A stretch of 64,000 nucleotides of DNA from Duganella margarita (GTDB lineage Bacteria; Pseudomonadota; Gammaproteobacteria; Burkholderiales; Burkholderiaceae_D), in NCBI RefSeq assembly GCF_009857535.1, contig NZ_WWCS01000006.1, forward strand, positions 186,001 to 250,000, in the 5' to 3' direction. The notes under the pieces are model-generated. The model searched no databases and had not been told where the DNA came from. It was given only the letters and a program-made list of their open reading frames with translations. The position numbers and the translations under genes are program-made. Shown here piece after piece: positions 18,062 through 27,013 of the stretch (positions are counted from its first letter, which is position 1; every line of letters begins with the position of its first letter).

Positions 18062-19414
18062 ATGTCGAATCAAAAAATGTCGGTGCTGGAGAAGGTCGGT
18101 TTCGGTTCGGGCGACATGGCGCTGAATGTGGTGATCTCGTCGATGATGTTGATGATCACTTTCTTCTACACCGACGTCTACGGCCTGAAGACCACCGACC
18201 TGGCCTTGCTGTTCGTGCTGGTGAAAATCATCGGCGCCTGCAGCGACCTGGTGATGGGCCAGATTACCGATGCCGTCATGACGCGCTGGGGGCGCTATCG
18301 TCCGTGGCTGCTGTTTCTCGCCGTGCCGTATGGCCTGAGCGTGTTCTTCGTCTTCACCACCCCGGACTGGGGCTACAGCGCCAAGCTGGTTTGGGCGTAT
18401 TCGACCTATATCATCATGACCGTGATGACTTCCGGCGTGGGCGTGTCGTACATTTCACTGCCCAGCACCTTGTCCAACGACCCGCAGCAGGTGCTGTCGG
18501 CCAATGGCTACCGCCTGTTCCTGGCCAAGGTCGGCGCCTTCATGGTGACGGTGGTGGTGCCGGTGCTGTCCGAGCGCTGGGGCGCCGGCAATGCGGCGGT
18601 CGGCTATCAGGCTGCGATGGCGCTGATGGCGGCGATGGGTGTGGCGCTGTTCCTGTTCTGCTTCTTCACCACCACCGAGCGCGTGGTGCATAAGGTGCGG
18701 CGCCAGCCGCTGGGCGACCAGATCAAGGTATTGATGCAGAACGACCAGTGGCTGATCCTGTGCGCCGTGTGCGTGGTCGGCACCATCGGCTACGTGGTGC
18801 GCGGCTCGGTGGCCATCTATTACGCCAAGTATTACCTCGGCGCGAACACCGAAACCGTGTCGGCCTTCCTGTCGACCGGCGTGGCGGCGGCCATCCTGTC
18901 CATGGTCGCCTCGACCTGGATCACCAAGTTCTATTGCAAGGTCAAGCTGTTCCGCTGGACCCAGATTGCGGTCGGTATCATCAGCGTCGTGATGTATTTC
19001 GCGGTCAAGCCGGGCGACACGGTGCTGGCCTTTGCCTTGTATTTCCTGCTGTCGTTCGTGGTGGACCTGCACGCGCCGGTATTCTGGTCGGCGATCGCCG
19101 AGACCATCGACTACGGCGTGGTCAAGACCGGTCAGCGTGTCTCCGGTTTCGCCTTTGGCGGCATCTCCGTGTGCCAGAAGGCCGGCATGGGCATCGCCGG
19201 CGCACTGGTGGGCGTGCTGCTGACGTACTTCCAATATCATCCCAACCAGGAGCAGAGCGCCTTTGCCATGCATGGCATTGTGCTGATGCTGACGGTGATT
19301 CCCGGCTTCTTCCACACCGTCATGGGCCTGCTGATGTTCCGGTATCGTCTCACCGATGCCCGCTACGGCGAAATCAAGGCGACGCTGGTCGCCAAGAATT
19401 ATGTGGCAGTTTAA
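18062..19414 (+). CDS. GPH-family sugar:cation symporter
   Basis: A 450-aa inner-membrane protein with about 12 hydrophobic segments. MSVLEKVGFGSGDMALNVV at the N-terminus, DLVMGQITDAVMTRWGRYRPW near residue 60-82 and the central loop ERVVHKVRRQPL are typical of glycoside-pentoside-hexuronide:cation symporters (XynT, YicJ, MelB relatives). It most likely imports arabino-oligosaccharides or xylosides from the periplasm. The downstream GH43 enzyme, 16 bases later, has no signal peptide and would act on what this transporter brings in. Confidence 0.9.
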   Translation: MSNQKMSVLEKVGFGSGDMALNVVISSMMLMITFFYTDVYGLKTTDLALLFVLVKIIGACSDLVMGQITDAVMTRWGRYRPWLLFLAVPYGLSVFFVFTTPDWGYSAKLVWAYSTYIIMTVMTSGVGVSYISLPSTLSNDPQQVLSANGYRLFLAKVGAFMVTVVVPVLSERWGAGNAAVGYQAAMALMAAMGVALFLFCFFTTTERVVHKVRRQPLGDQIKVLMQNDQWLILCAVCVVGTIGYVVRGSVAIYYAKYYLGANTETVSAFLSTGVAAAILSMVASTWITKFYCKVKLFRWTQIAVGIISVVMYFAVKPGDTVLAFALYFLLSFVVDLHAPVFWSAIAETIDYGVVKTGQRVSGFAFGGISVCQKAGMGIAGALVGVLLTYFQYHPNQEQSAFAMHGIVLMLTVIPGFFHTVMGLLMFRYRLTDARYGEIKATLVAKNYVAV

Positions 19415-19430
19415 TTTTTTGGAAAACGAC

Positions 19431-20378
19431 ATGGACAACGTTCTTACCCCATTGATCGAGCAGCGCGCCGATCCGCATATCTACCGCCATACCGATGGCT
19501 ATTACTACTTCACCGCCTCGGTGCCACAGTACGACCGCATTGAACTGCGCCGCGCGACAACCATCGCCGGCCTGGTGGATGCCGAAAAGGTCGACGTCTG
19601 GCACAAGCCTGACACCGGCGCTTACAGCGAACTGGTTTGGGCGCCGGAGCTGCACTTCAACGACGGCGCCTGGTACGTTTACTTCGCCGCCGCGCCGAGC
19701 CGCGAGATCAAGTACAAGCTGTTCCAGCACCGCATGTACGCGATCCGCAATACGAACGCCAATCCGCTGGAGGGCGAGTGGGAGTTCATGGGCCAGATCG
19801 ACACCGGCATCGACACCTTCTGCCTGGACGCCACCACCTTCACCAACAAGGGGCAGCTGTACTACGTGTGGGCGCAGAAGGATGTCGCCATCGAGGGCAA
19901 TTCCAACATCTACATCGCGCCGATGAAGACCCCGTGGCAGCTTGGCGGCCCGCCGGTCATGCTGAGCAAGCCGGAATTCGACTGGGAGATCCGTGGCTTC
20001 TGGGTCAACGAAGGCCCGTCTATCCTGAAAAAGAACGGCAAGATCTTCATCAGCTATTCGGCCAGCGCCACCGATGAAAACTACGCCATGGGCCTGTTGT
20101 GGGCCGATGAAAACGCCGACGTGCTGGACCCGGCGGCATGGACCAAGGTCAAGGAGCCGGTGCTGCAAACCGACTTTGAACATAAGGTCTACGGTCCTGG
20201 CCACAACAGTTTTACCGTCGCGGATGATGGCGAAACGGTGATGTTGGTTTATCATGCTCGTACCTACACCGAAATTATCGGCGACCCGCTGTGGAATCCG
20301 GACCGTCACACGTTCGTCAAACCATTGAAATGGGACGAGCAGGGGATGCCAGTATTCGGGAAACCGTCGATCGCCTAA
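19431..20378 (+). CDS. Cytoplasmic GH43 alpha-L-arabinofuranosidase
   Basis: A 315-aa five-bladed propeller glycosidase without signal peptide. The start at 19431 (MDNVLTPLIEQRADPHIYRH) is chosen because the conserved first blade starts there, with D14 as the general base; the longer reading overlaps the symporter and adds unrelated residues. Further active-site residues are the Asp in TFCLDATTF and the general acid Glu in VNEGPSILKK. The sequence recalls exo-1,5-alpha-L-arabinofuranosidases of the Streptomyces Araf43A type (GH43_26). With the symporter just upstream it probably trims imported arabino-oligosaccharides to L-arabinose. Exact subfamily is by eye. Confidence 0.85.
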   Translation: MDNVLTPLIEQRADPHIYRHTDGYYYFTASVPQYDRIELRRATTIAGLVDAEKVDVWHKPDTGAYSELVWAPELHFNDGAWYVYFAAAPSREIKYKLFQHRMYAIRNTNANPLEGEWEFMGQIDTGIDTFCLDATTFTNKGQLYYVWAQKDVAIEGNSNIYIAPMKTPWQLGGPPVMLSKPEFDWEIRGFWVNEGPSILKKNGKIFISYSASATDENYAMGLLWADENADVLDPAAWTKVKEPVLQTDFEHKVYGPGHNSFTVADDGETVMLVYHARTYTEIIGDPLWNPDRHTFVKPLKWDEQGMPVFGKPSIA

Positions 20379-20400
20379 GTCCGCGAACGCACCATATTCT

Positions 20401-20431
20401 GGCGGCCGAACAGGGAAACCTCTCGGCCGCC
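20401..20431 (+). other. Intercistronic stem-loop
   Basis: GGCGGCCGA and TCGGCCGCC form a perfect 9-bp stem with a 13-base loop between the GH43 and aldose epimerase genes. There is no T-run, so it is more likely an RNA-stability or processing element than a terminator. Confidence 0.6.
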
Positions 20432-20450
20432 TTGTCATTAGAGAGCCAAG

Positions 20451-21509
20451 ATGCAAGCAACCATCACTGAATCCCCATTCGGCACGCTGCCGGACGGCCG
20501 CGAAGCCACGCTGTACACGCTGACCAACGCCAACGGCATGGTCGCCAGGATCAGTAACCTGGGCGGCGTGATCGCCGAACTGCACGTGCCGGACCGCGAC
20601 GGCGTGCTGGCCGACGTTTGCCACGGCTACGACAACGTCGCTGCGTACATGGGCCAGTCGAATTACTTCGGCGCGCTGATTGGCCGTTACGGCAACCGCA
20701 TCGCCAATGGCCGCTTCATGCTGGATGGCGTCGAACATCAGCTGGACCTGAACGATGGCGTCAACCATCTGCATGGCGGCACCAATGGTTTCCACCGCCA
20801 GTTGTGGGATGCCGAAACCTTCAACACGCCGAAATCGGCGGGCCTGATCCTGTCTTGCGTCAGCCCGGACGGCGATCAGGGCTACCCTGGCAGCGTTGAA
20901 GTCACCGCCATTTATGAACTGCGCAACGATAACGAGTTGCGCATCGCCTTCCATGCGGTGGCGGACAAAGCGACGCCTATCAACCTGACCAATCACGCGT
21001 ATTTCAACCTGGCCGGCCAGGGCGACATTCTCGGTCACGAACTGACCATCGTCGCCGACGCCTACACGGAAGTGGGCAAGGGTCTGATCCCGGTCGGCGC
21101 GCCGGCGCCAGTGGCAGGCACACCGTTCGACTTCCGCGCGCCGCACACGATCGGCGAGCGGATCGGCCAAAAAAACGCGCAGCTGGACTTTGGCTCCGGC
21201 TACGACCATAACTTTGTATTGAAAAAATCGGCGGAAAAAGCGCTGGAAGTGGCGGCACGCGTGGTCGACCCGGCGTCCGGCCGGGTGCTGGAAGTGCTGT
21301 CGCAGGAGCCGGGTATCCAGTTCTATAGTGGCAACTTCCTCGATGACAGCATCAGCGGAAAAGGACGCATCTACGGCTATCGCAGCGGCTTCTGCCTCGA
21401 ACCGCAGCACTTCCCGGATTCGCCCAATCGCCCCGACTTCCCGTCGACCATCCTGCGGCCGAACGAGGAGTATTCCACGGTGATGGCCTACCGCTTCAGC
21501 GTAGCCTGA
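20451..21509 (+). CDS. galM: Aldose 1-epimerase (mutarotase)
   Basis: A 352-aa enzyme that interconverts alpha and beta anomers of free sugars, here presumably L-arabinose so that the correct anomer reaches the sugar dehydrogenase. Family motifs are GRYGNRIANGRF, the catalytic His regions NHLHGGTNGFHRQLW and TNHAYFNLAGQG, GYDHNFVL and the late Glu/Cys region GFCLEPQHFPDSPN. No signal peptide, so cytoplasmic. A GAGAG stretch precedes the ATG. Lies between the GH43 gene and the pentonate dehydratase. Confidence 0.92.
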   Translation: MQATITESPFGTLPDGREATLYTLTNANGMVARISNLGGVIAELHVPDRDGVLADVCHGYDNVAAYMGQSNYFGALIGRYGNRIANGRFMLDGVEHQLDLNDGVNHLHGGTNGFHRQLWDAETFNTPKSAGLILSCVSPDGDQGYPGSVEVTAIYELRNDNELRIAFHAVADKATPINLTNHAYFNLAGQGDILGHELTIVADAYTEVGKGLIPVGAPAPVAGTPFDFRAPHTIGERIGQKNAQLDFGSGYDHNFVLKKSAEKALEVAARVVDPASGRVLEVLSQEPGIQFYSGNFLDDSISGKGRIYGYRSGFCLEPQHFPDSPNRPDFPSTILRPNEEYSTVMAYRFSVA

Positions 21510-21513
21510 CCCA

Positions 21514-21539
21514 TATCGATTTTGATATCGAAGTCGATA
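21514..21539. promoter_or_regulatory. Candidate operator before the pentonate dehydratase gene
   Basis: TATCGA (21514-21519) and TCGATA (21534-21539) form an inverted repeat with a 14-base spacer that contains GATATCGAA. It lies in a 132-bp AT-rich gap that probably carries a promoter for the catabolic block. A fourth TATCGA occurs at about 21583. Confidence 0.35.
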
Positions 21540-21641
21540 AACAATTTATTGGAAAGTTATCTCAGTACATCTTAGTATGCCCTATCGATGCGGGGGCATG
21601 ACATTCACGTCCCCGCACAGGAAAATACTGAGGAGAATTGC

Positions 21642-23384
21642 ATGTCTGAGAATGACAAAAAGGTGAAGCTGCGCTCCGCCGAGTGGTTTGGTACCCAAGA
21701 CAAAAACGGTTTCATGTACCGTAGCTGGATGAAGAATCAGGGCATTCCTGATCACGAATTCGAAGGCAAGCCGATTATCGGCATCTGCAATACCTGGTCT
21801 GAACTGACACCCTGCAACGCCCATTTCCGCAAACTGGCGGAACACGTCAAACGCGGCATCTACGAAGCCGGTGGCTTCCCGGTTGAATTCCCAGTGTTCT
21901 CCAACGGCGAATCGAACCTGCGTCCCACCGCCATGCTGACCCGAAACCTGGCGTCGATGGACGTGGAAGAATCGATCCGCGGCAATCCGATGGACGGCGT
22001 GGTGCTGCTGGTCGGTTGCGACAAGACCACCCCGGCGCTGCTGATGGGTGCTGCCTCGGTCGACATTCCGACTATCGTCGTTACCGGCGGCCCGATGCTG
22101 AACGGTAAACTGAACGGCAAGAACATCGGTTCCGGCACCGCCGTCTGGCAGCTGCACGAGCAGGTCAAGGCCGGCGAAATCTCGATGCACGAATTTATCG
22201 GCGCGGAAGCGGGGCACTCGCGCTCGGCCGGCACCTGCAACACCATGGGCACTGCATCGACCATGGCCTGTATGGCCGAATCGCTGGGCACTTCGCTGCC
22301 GCACAACGCCGCCATCCCGGCGGTGGACGCGCGCCGCTATGTGCTGGCGCATATGTCGGGCATTCGCATCGTCGAAATGGTCAAGCAGGATCTGAAGCTG
22401 TCGAAGATCCTGACCAAGGAGAATTTTGAAAACGCCATCCGCGTCAACGCCGCCATCGGCGGTTCGACCAACGCCGTGATCCACCTGAAGGCCATCGCCG
22501 GCCGTATCGGTGTCGATCTGGAGCTGGAAGACTGGACCCGCGTGGGCCGCGGCACGCCGACCATCGTCGACCTGCTGCCGTCGGGCCGCTTCCTGATGGA
22601 AGAGTTCTACTACGCCGGCGGCCTGCCGGGCGTGATCCGCCGCATGGGCGACGGTAACATCCTGCCGCATCCGAACGCGCTGACCGTCAACGGCAAGACC
22701 ATCTGGGAAAACTGCAACGACGCGCCGATCTACGACGAAGAAGTCATCCGCACACTGGATAACCCGATCCGCAAGGACGGCGGCATCTGCATCCTGCGCG
22801 GTAACCTGGCGCCACGCGGCGCGGTGCTGAAGCCATCGGCCGCCACGGCGGAACTGATGCAGCATCGCGGCAAGGCGGTGGTGTTCGAAGACTTCGAGCA
22901 TTACAAGTCGCGCATCATGGACCCGGACCTGGACGTCGATAAGGACTCGGTGCTGGTAATGAAGAACTGCGGCCCGAAAGGTTATCCGGGCATGGCGGAA
23001 GTGGGCAATATGGGCCTGCCGCCCAAGCTGCTGGCGGCTGGCGTCAAGGACATGGTGCGGATTTCGGATGCGCGCATGTCGGGCACCGCTTACGGCACCG
23101 TGGTGCTGCACGTGGCGCCGGAAGCCATGGCCGGCGGCCCGCTGGGCATCGTCAAGGATGGCGACTACATCACGCTGGACTGCGCCGGCGGCTTGTTGAA
23201 TCTGGAGATTTCGGACGAAGAGATGGCGGCACGCCAGGCGGTTCGCGTGCAGGGCAGCGCGCCTGGTCCCAAGACCGGCTACCAGCAGCTGTACATCGAG
23301 CACGTGCTGCAAGCCGACGAAGGCTGTGACTTCGACTTCCTGGTCGGTAACCGCGGCTCCGCTGTGCCGCGCCACTCGCACTAA
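21642..23384 (+). CDS. IlvD/Edd-family pentonate dehydratase (L-arabinonate / D-xylonate)
   Basis: A 580-aa Fe-S dehydratase that removes water from a pentonate to give 2-keto-3-deoxypentonate. Three cluster cysteines are visible in CNTWSELTPCN, VGCDKTTPALL and AGTCNTMGTAST. The GGPMLNG, AIGGSTNAVIHL, KNCGPKGYPGMAE and RISDARMSGTAYGT motifs are all present. Length and motif wording match the Rhizobium L-arabinonate dehydratase group rather than IlvD or Edd. The start at 21642 has AGGAGA eight bases upstream. Together with the SDR, AraD1 and aldehyde dehydrogenase it forms a Weimberg-type route. Choice between L-arabinonate and D-xylonate is open; the locus favours arabinonate. Confidence 0.9.
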   Translation: MSENDKKVKLRSAEWFGTQDKNGFMYRSWMKNQGIPDHEFEGKPIIGICNTWSELTPCNAHFRKLAEHVKRGIYEAGGFPVEFPVFSNGESNLRPTAMLTRNLASMDVEESIRGNPMDGVVLLVGCDKTTPALLMGAASVDIPTIVVTGGPMLNGKLNGKNIGSGTAVWQLHEQVKAGEISMHEFIGAEAGHSRSAGTCNTMGTASTMACMAESLGTSLPHNAAIPAVDARRYVLAHMSGIRIVEMVKQDLKLSKILTKENFENAIRVNAAIGGSTNAVIHLKAIAGRIGVDLELEDWTRVGRGTPTIVDLLPSGRFLMEEFYYAGGLPGVIRRMGDGNILPHPNALTVNGKTIWENCNDAPIYDEEVIRTLDNPIRKDGGICILRGNLAPRGAVLKPSAATAELMQHRGKAVVFEDFEHYKSRIMDPDLDVDKDSVLVMKNCGPKGYPGMAEVGNMGLPPKLLAAGVKDMVRISDARMSGTAYGTVVLHVAPEAMAGGPLGIVKDGDYITLDCAGGLLNLEISDEEMAARQAVRVQGSAPGPKTGYQQLYIEHVLQADEGCDFDFLVGNRGSAVPRHSH

Positions 23385-23390
23385 TACTAC

Positions 23391-23461
23391 CGTCGTCCCC
23401 GCGAAAGCGGGGATCCATACTGAGAAGCGTTCTATGGATTCCCGCCTGCGCGGGAATGACG
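23391..23461. repeat. Palindromic dRS3-like repeat pair, copy 2
   Basis: CGTCGTCCCCGCGAAAGCGG onwards to CCATA and the inverted partner TATGGATTCCCGCCTGCGCG ending in ATGACG. The left unit is diverged (GTCCCC/GGGGAT), the right one has a near-perfect dRS3 core. Begins six bases after the dehydratase stop and ends just before the AraD1 ribosome-binding site. Confidence 0.85.
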
Positions 23462-23479
23462 GCGCTTAGGAGACTCTTC

Positions 23480-24472
23480 ATGTTACTCGTACAATTCAAA
23501 AACGAACAAGGCGCGCGCCAGGTCGGCGTGCTGGAACAGAACACCATCCGCATCATCGACGGCTACAGCACCACCTACGCGCTGGCCCAGGATGCGATCC
23601 GCAAGTCGGTCGGCCTGGCCGCGCTGGTGGACAAAGTAGTCGGCGCACAAACCGCCGCCTTCGACGCCGTGGCCGCAGCCGGCCGCCTGCTGTCGCCGCT
23701 GGATCACACCGACGACGCCCACACCTACGTCACCGGCACCGGCCTGACCCACCTGGGCTCCGCCGACACCCGCGACGCCATGCACAAGAAAATCGGCGGC
23801 GACGTCGAATCGCTGAGCGACTCCATGAAGATGTTCCGTATGGGCGTGGAAGGCGGCAAGCCAGCCGCCGGTCAAGCCGGCGTGCAGCCGGAATGGTTCT
23901 ACAAAGGCGACGGTTCCATTGTCGCCGCCAGCGGCCAGGACCTGTCGATGCCGGACTTCGCGCTGGACGGCGGCGAAGAGCCGGAAGTCGCAGGCTTGTA
24001 CGTGATTGGCGACGACGGCCAGCCTTATCGCGTCGGTTTCGCCATCGGTAACGAGTTCTCGGACCACGTGACCGAACGCCAGAACTACCTGTACCTGGCG
24101 CACTCCAAGCTGCGCGTCTGCGGCCTGGGTCCGGCGCTGCTGGTCGGCGAAGCGCCAGCCAGCATCGAAGGCACCTCCCGCATCTACGACAAGGAAGGCA
24201 AAGTGCGTTGGGAGAAGCCGTTCTTCAGCGGCGAACAAAATATGTCGCACACCATCGCCAATCTGGAACACCACCACTTCAAGTACCCGTTGTTCAAGCG
24301 TCCCGGCGACGTGCATGTGCACTTCTTCGGCACCGCCACCCTGAGCGTGGCCGACAACATCGTGGTGCAGCCTGGCGAAACGTTTGAAATCGATTCGCCG
24401 CAATTTGGCCCGGCGCTGCGCAACAAGCTGGCCGTGTACAAAACCGAAGTCGCGAAAGTGAAAACCTTATGA
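23480..24472 (+). CDS. AraD1/GguC-type FAH-fold protein, probable 2-keto-3-deoxypentonate dehydratase
   Basis: A 330-aa cytoplasmic enzyme of the fumarylacetoacetate-hydrolase fold. It starts MLLVQFKNEQGARQVGV with AGGAGA eight bases before the ATG; eight extra upstream codons fall inside the repeat and are rejected. Middle and C-terminal motifs such as EPEVAGLYVIGDDGQPY, GFAIGNEFSDHV and HVHFFGTATLS with acidic metal ligands match GguC/AraD1 proteins of sugar-acid clusters. In such clusters the step needed here is dehydration of 2-keto-3-deoxypentonate to 2-oxoglutarate semialdehyde, the substrate of the next gene. A hydrolase or aldolase role is the alternative. Its TGA overlaps the next ATG. 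Confidence 0.8.
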   Translation: MLLVQFKNEQGARQVGVLEQNTIRIIDGYSTTYALAQDAIRKSVGLAALVDKVVGAQTAAFDAVAAAGRLLSPLDHTDDAHTYVTGTGLTHLGSADTRDAMHKKIGGDVESLSDSMKMFRMGVEGGKPAAGQAGVQPEWFYKGDGSIVAASGQDLSMPDFALDGGEEPEVAGLYVIGDDGQPYRVGFAIGNEFSDHVTERQNYLYLAHSKLRVCGLGPALLVGEAPASIEGTSRIYDKEGKVRWEKPFFSGEQNMSHTIANLEHHHFKYPLFKRPGDVHVHFFGTATLSVADNIVVQPGETFEIDSPQFGPALRNKLAVYKTEVAKVKTL

Positions 24473-26037
24473 TCATTACTGGTGATGCACTGATCGGCGG
24501 CAAAGCCGTCAAGGGCACGGGCGCCGGCGTCCGCGCATACAACCCGGCGCTGGGCCAGGTCATCGAACCTGAGTTCCGCACCGTGGACGCTTCGCAGATC
24601 GACCAGGCCTGCCGCCTGGCCGACGAAGCATTTGACGCTTACCGCGCGCTGAGCGACGACAAGCGCGCCACCTTCCTCGAAACCATCGGCGAGCAGATCA
24701 TGGCGCTGGGCGATGTGCTGGTCGAACGCGTGATGGAAGAAACCAGCCTGCCGCGCGCCCGCGTGGAAGGTGAGCGTGGCCGCACCGTCGGCCAGCTGAA
24801 ACTGTTTGCCAACCTGCTGCGCGAAGGCTCGTGGCACGATGTGCGCTTTGACAAAGCTCTGCCGGATCGGACGCCGCCGCGTCCCGACCTGCGCATGCGC
24901 ATGATCGGCCTTGGCCCTGTGGCTGTTTTCGCGGCCAGTAACTTCCCGTTGGCTTTTTCTGTCGCCGGCGGCGACACCGCGTCGGCGCTGGCCGCCGGCT
25001 GCCCGGTGGTGCTGAAGGCGCACTTTGCGCACCCAGGCACCTCGGAGCTGGTGGGCCGCGCTGTCGTCAAAGCGGTGGAGATTTGCGGCCTGCCGGCAGG
25101 CGTGTTCTCGCTGCTGACCGGTGTGGGCAATGAGCTGGGCATTGAGCTGGTGCGTCATCCGGCCATCAAGGCAGTCGGCTTTACCGGCTCGCGTGGGGGC
25201 GGCATGGCGTTGGTGGCTGCTGCCGCAGCGCGTCCGGTGCCGATTCCGGTGTATGCGGAAATGAGCTCGATCAATCCTGTGTTCTTGCTGCCGGAAGCGC
25301 TGAAGAACCGCGCCGAGGACATCGCCACCGGTTTCGCCGCTTCGCTGACCATGGGTGTCGGCCAGCTTTGCACCAACCCCGGCCTGCTGCTGGCGATTGA
25401 TGGGCCGGACCTGCAACGCTTTACCGCTGCCGCTTCGCAGGCGCTGGTGGGTGGCGCGGCCTGCTCGATGCTGTCGCCGGGGATCGCCGGTAACTTCGCG
25501 CGTGGCGTAAACCAGTTGGCCGAACATGCGGACGTGACGACGCTGGCGCTCGCGCCGCAAGCGGAAGGCAAGGGGGCGCCGGCGCTGTTCGTGTCGTCGG
25601 CAGCGTCGTTCCTGTCGCAGCACGCACTGCAGGAAGAGATTTTTGGCCCGGCGTCGCTGGTCGTGGTGTGCAAGGACGTGGCGGAACTGCGCCAGGTCGC
25701 GGAGAAGCTGGAAGGCCAGCTGACCGCCACGCTGATGATGGACGAAGGCGATCTGGAAGCGGCGCAGTCGCTGCTGCCGGTGCTGGAGCGCAAAGTGGGC
25801 CGCATTCTGGCGAATGGCTACCCGACTGGCGTGGAGGTTTGCAGCGCCATGGTGCACGGTGGTCCGTTCCCATCGACTTCGGATGGCCGCAGCACGTCGG
25901 TCGGCACGGGGGCAATCACGCGTTTCCTGCGTCCTGTGTGCTATCAGAACCTGTCGCAAGCCTTGCTGCCTGAAGTCCTGCGCGACAACGGCTCGGCCAC
26001 TTGGCTGCGCCGCGAAGGCGAACTAACCCGTAACTAA
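24469..26037 (+). CDS. Alpha-ketoglutaric semialdehyde dehydrogenase
   Basis: A 522-aa NAD(P)-dependent aldehyde dehydrogenase that oxidises 2-oxoglutarate semialdehyde to 2-oxoglutarate, the exit step into the TCA cycle. ALDH features are AASNFPLAFSVAGGDTASAL, VLKAHFAHPGTS, GFTGSRGGG, the general base E264 (YAEMSSINPVF) and nucleophile C301 (GQLCTNPG). The length and the AHFAHPGTSE wording are those of the KGSADH branch. Starts in an ATGA overlap with AraD1, so the two are translationally coupled. A palindromic repeat follows the stop. Confidence 0.92.
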   Translation: MIITGDALIGGKAVKGTGAGVRAYNPALGQVIEPEFRTVDASQIDQACRLADEAFDAYRALSDDKRATFLETIGEQIMALGDVLVERVMEETSLPRARVEGERGRTVGQLKLFANLLREGSWHDVRFDKALPDRTPPRPDLRMRMIGLGPVAVFAASNFPLAFSVAGGDTASALAAGCPVVLKAHFAHPGTSELVGRAVVKAVEICGLPAGVFSLLTGVGNELGIELVRHPAIKAVGFTGSRGGGMALVAAAAARPVPIPVYAEMSSINPVFLLPEALKNRAEDIATGFAASLTMGVGQLCTNPGLLLAIDGPDLQRFTAAASQALVGGAACSMLSPGIAGNFARGVNQLAEHADVTTLALAPQAEGKGAPALFVSSAASFLSQHALQEEIFGPASLVVVCKDVAELRQVAEKLEGQLTATLMMDEGDLEAAQSLLPVLERKVGRILANGYPTGVEVCSAMVHGGPFPSTSDGRSTSVGTGAITRFLRPVCYQNLSQALLPEVLRDNGSATWLRREGELTRN

Positions 26038-26042
26038 GACAG

Positions 26043-26130
26043 CGTCGTCCCGGCGAACGCCGGGACCCATAGAACGCATGCTCAGTATAGGTCGCAGCGG
26101 CGCACCGTCCGGCTTTCGCCGGAGCGACAG
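26043..26130. repeat. Palindromic repeat, diverged copy 3
   Basis: CGTCGTCCCGGCGAACGCCG onwards to CCATAGAACGC, then GGCTTTCGCCGGAGCGACAG. The outer boundaries and the CCATAGAACG joint resemble the other copies, but the dRS3 core is eroded (GTCCCGG/CCGGGAC). It lies between the KGSADH and SDR genes. Confidence 0.7.
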
Positions 26131-26157
26131 CCGGGCGAAGATAACAAGGGAGACTGT

Positions 26158-26925
26158 ATGACACAACTGGCCAAGTTCGGCAGCCTGCGCGGCAAGCGCG
26201 TATTCATTACCGGCGGCGGCACCGGCATCGGTGAAGCCATGGTGATTTCCTTCGCGGAGCAGGGCGCGCAAGTCGCTTTCGTGGACATCGCCCGCGACGC
26301 CAGCCTGGCGCTGATCCGCCGCGTGAAGGAGGCCGGTTACCCCGAACCGCTGTTCCGCCAGTGTGACATTACAGACATCCCTGCGCTGCAGGCCACCATC
26401 ACCGAACTCGCCGGCCTGGTTGGCGACTTCGATATTTTGGTGAACAACGCCGCCAACGACCAGCGCCACGAAACCGCCGACGTCACGCCCGAATTCTGGG
26501 ACAAGTGCATTGCCATCAACCAGCGTCCGATGTTCTTCACCTGCCAGGCGGTCCTGCAAGGCATGAAGAAAAAGGGCGCCGGTTCGATCATCAACATCGG
26601 CTCGATCTCGTGGCACGTCAAGAACGCCGGCTATCCGGCCTACGCCACCACCAAGGCGGCCACGCATGGCCTGACCCGCGGCCTGGCGCGCGAGTTCGGC
26701 GCGCATGGCATCCGCGTCAACACGGTCACGCCGGGCTGGGTGATGACGCAACGCCAGATCGACCTGTGGCTGGACGAAGCGGGCGAAGAAGACATCAAGC
26801 GTAACCAGTGCTTGCAGAACAAGTTGATGCCGCAGCACGTGGCGTCGATGGTGCTGTTCCTGGCCGCCGACGATGGCGCCATGTGCACCGCACAGGAATT
26901 TATCGTCGACGCAGGCTGGGTATAA
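26158..26925 (+). CDS. SDR-family pentose 1-dehydrogenase (L-arabinose/D-xylose)
   Basis: A 255-aa short-chain dehydrogenase. GGGTGIGEAM near residue 21 is the cofactor loop, NNAAND the Rossmann NAG-type motif, and S149, Y162 and K166 (YPAYATTKAA) the catalytic triad. NNAANDQRHETADVT, GSISWH and the C-terminus VDAGWV closely recall Caulobacter XylB, which oxidises D-xylose to xylonolactone. Here the locus suggests L-arabinose as substrate. ACAAGGGAGA lies before the ATG. It would perform step one of the pathway whose later steps are encoded just upstream. Confidence 0.88.
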   Translation: MTQLAKFGSLRGKRVFITGGGTGIGEAMVISFAEQGAQVAFVDIARDASLALIRRVKEAGYPEPLFRQCDITDIPALQATITELAGLVGDFDILVNNAANDQRHETADVTPEFWDKCIAINQRPMFFTCQAVLQGMKKKGAGSIINIGSISWHVKNAGYPAYATTKAATHGLTRGLAREFGAHGIRVNTVTPGWVMTQRQIDLWLDEAGEEDIKRNQCLQNKLMPQHVASMVLFLAADDGAMCTAQEFIVDAGWV

Positions 26926-27013
26926 GTCATATGTAGTAGCAGCACCGTTCGCCCCCGGAGACACCGCGCATCGACGCGGCGGGGTATCACAACCATAGAT
27001 AAATGGTAGGAAC

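Noticed and set aside
20401-20431. Strong stem-loop as a rho-independent terminator
   Set aside because: There is no T-run after the stem and the flanking genes belong to one pathway, so it was recorded only as an intercistronic stem-loop.
26926-27013. Possible riboswitch before the GH97 gene
   Set aside because: Only one 5-bp hairpin is visible; no known aptamer pattern could be recognised.
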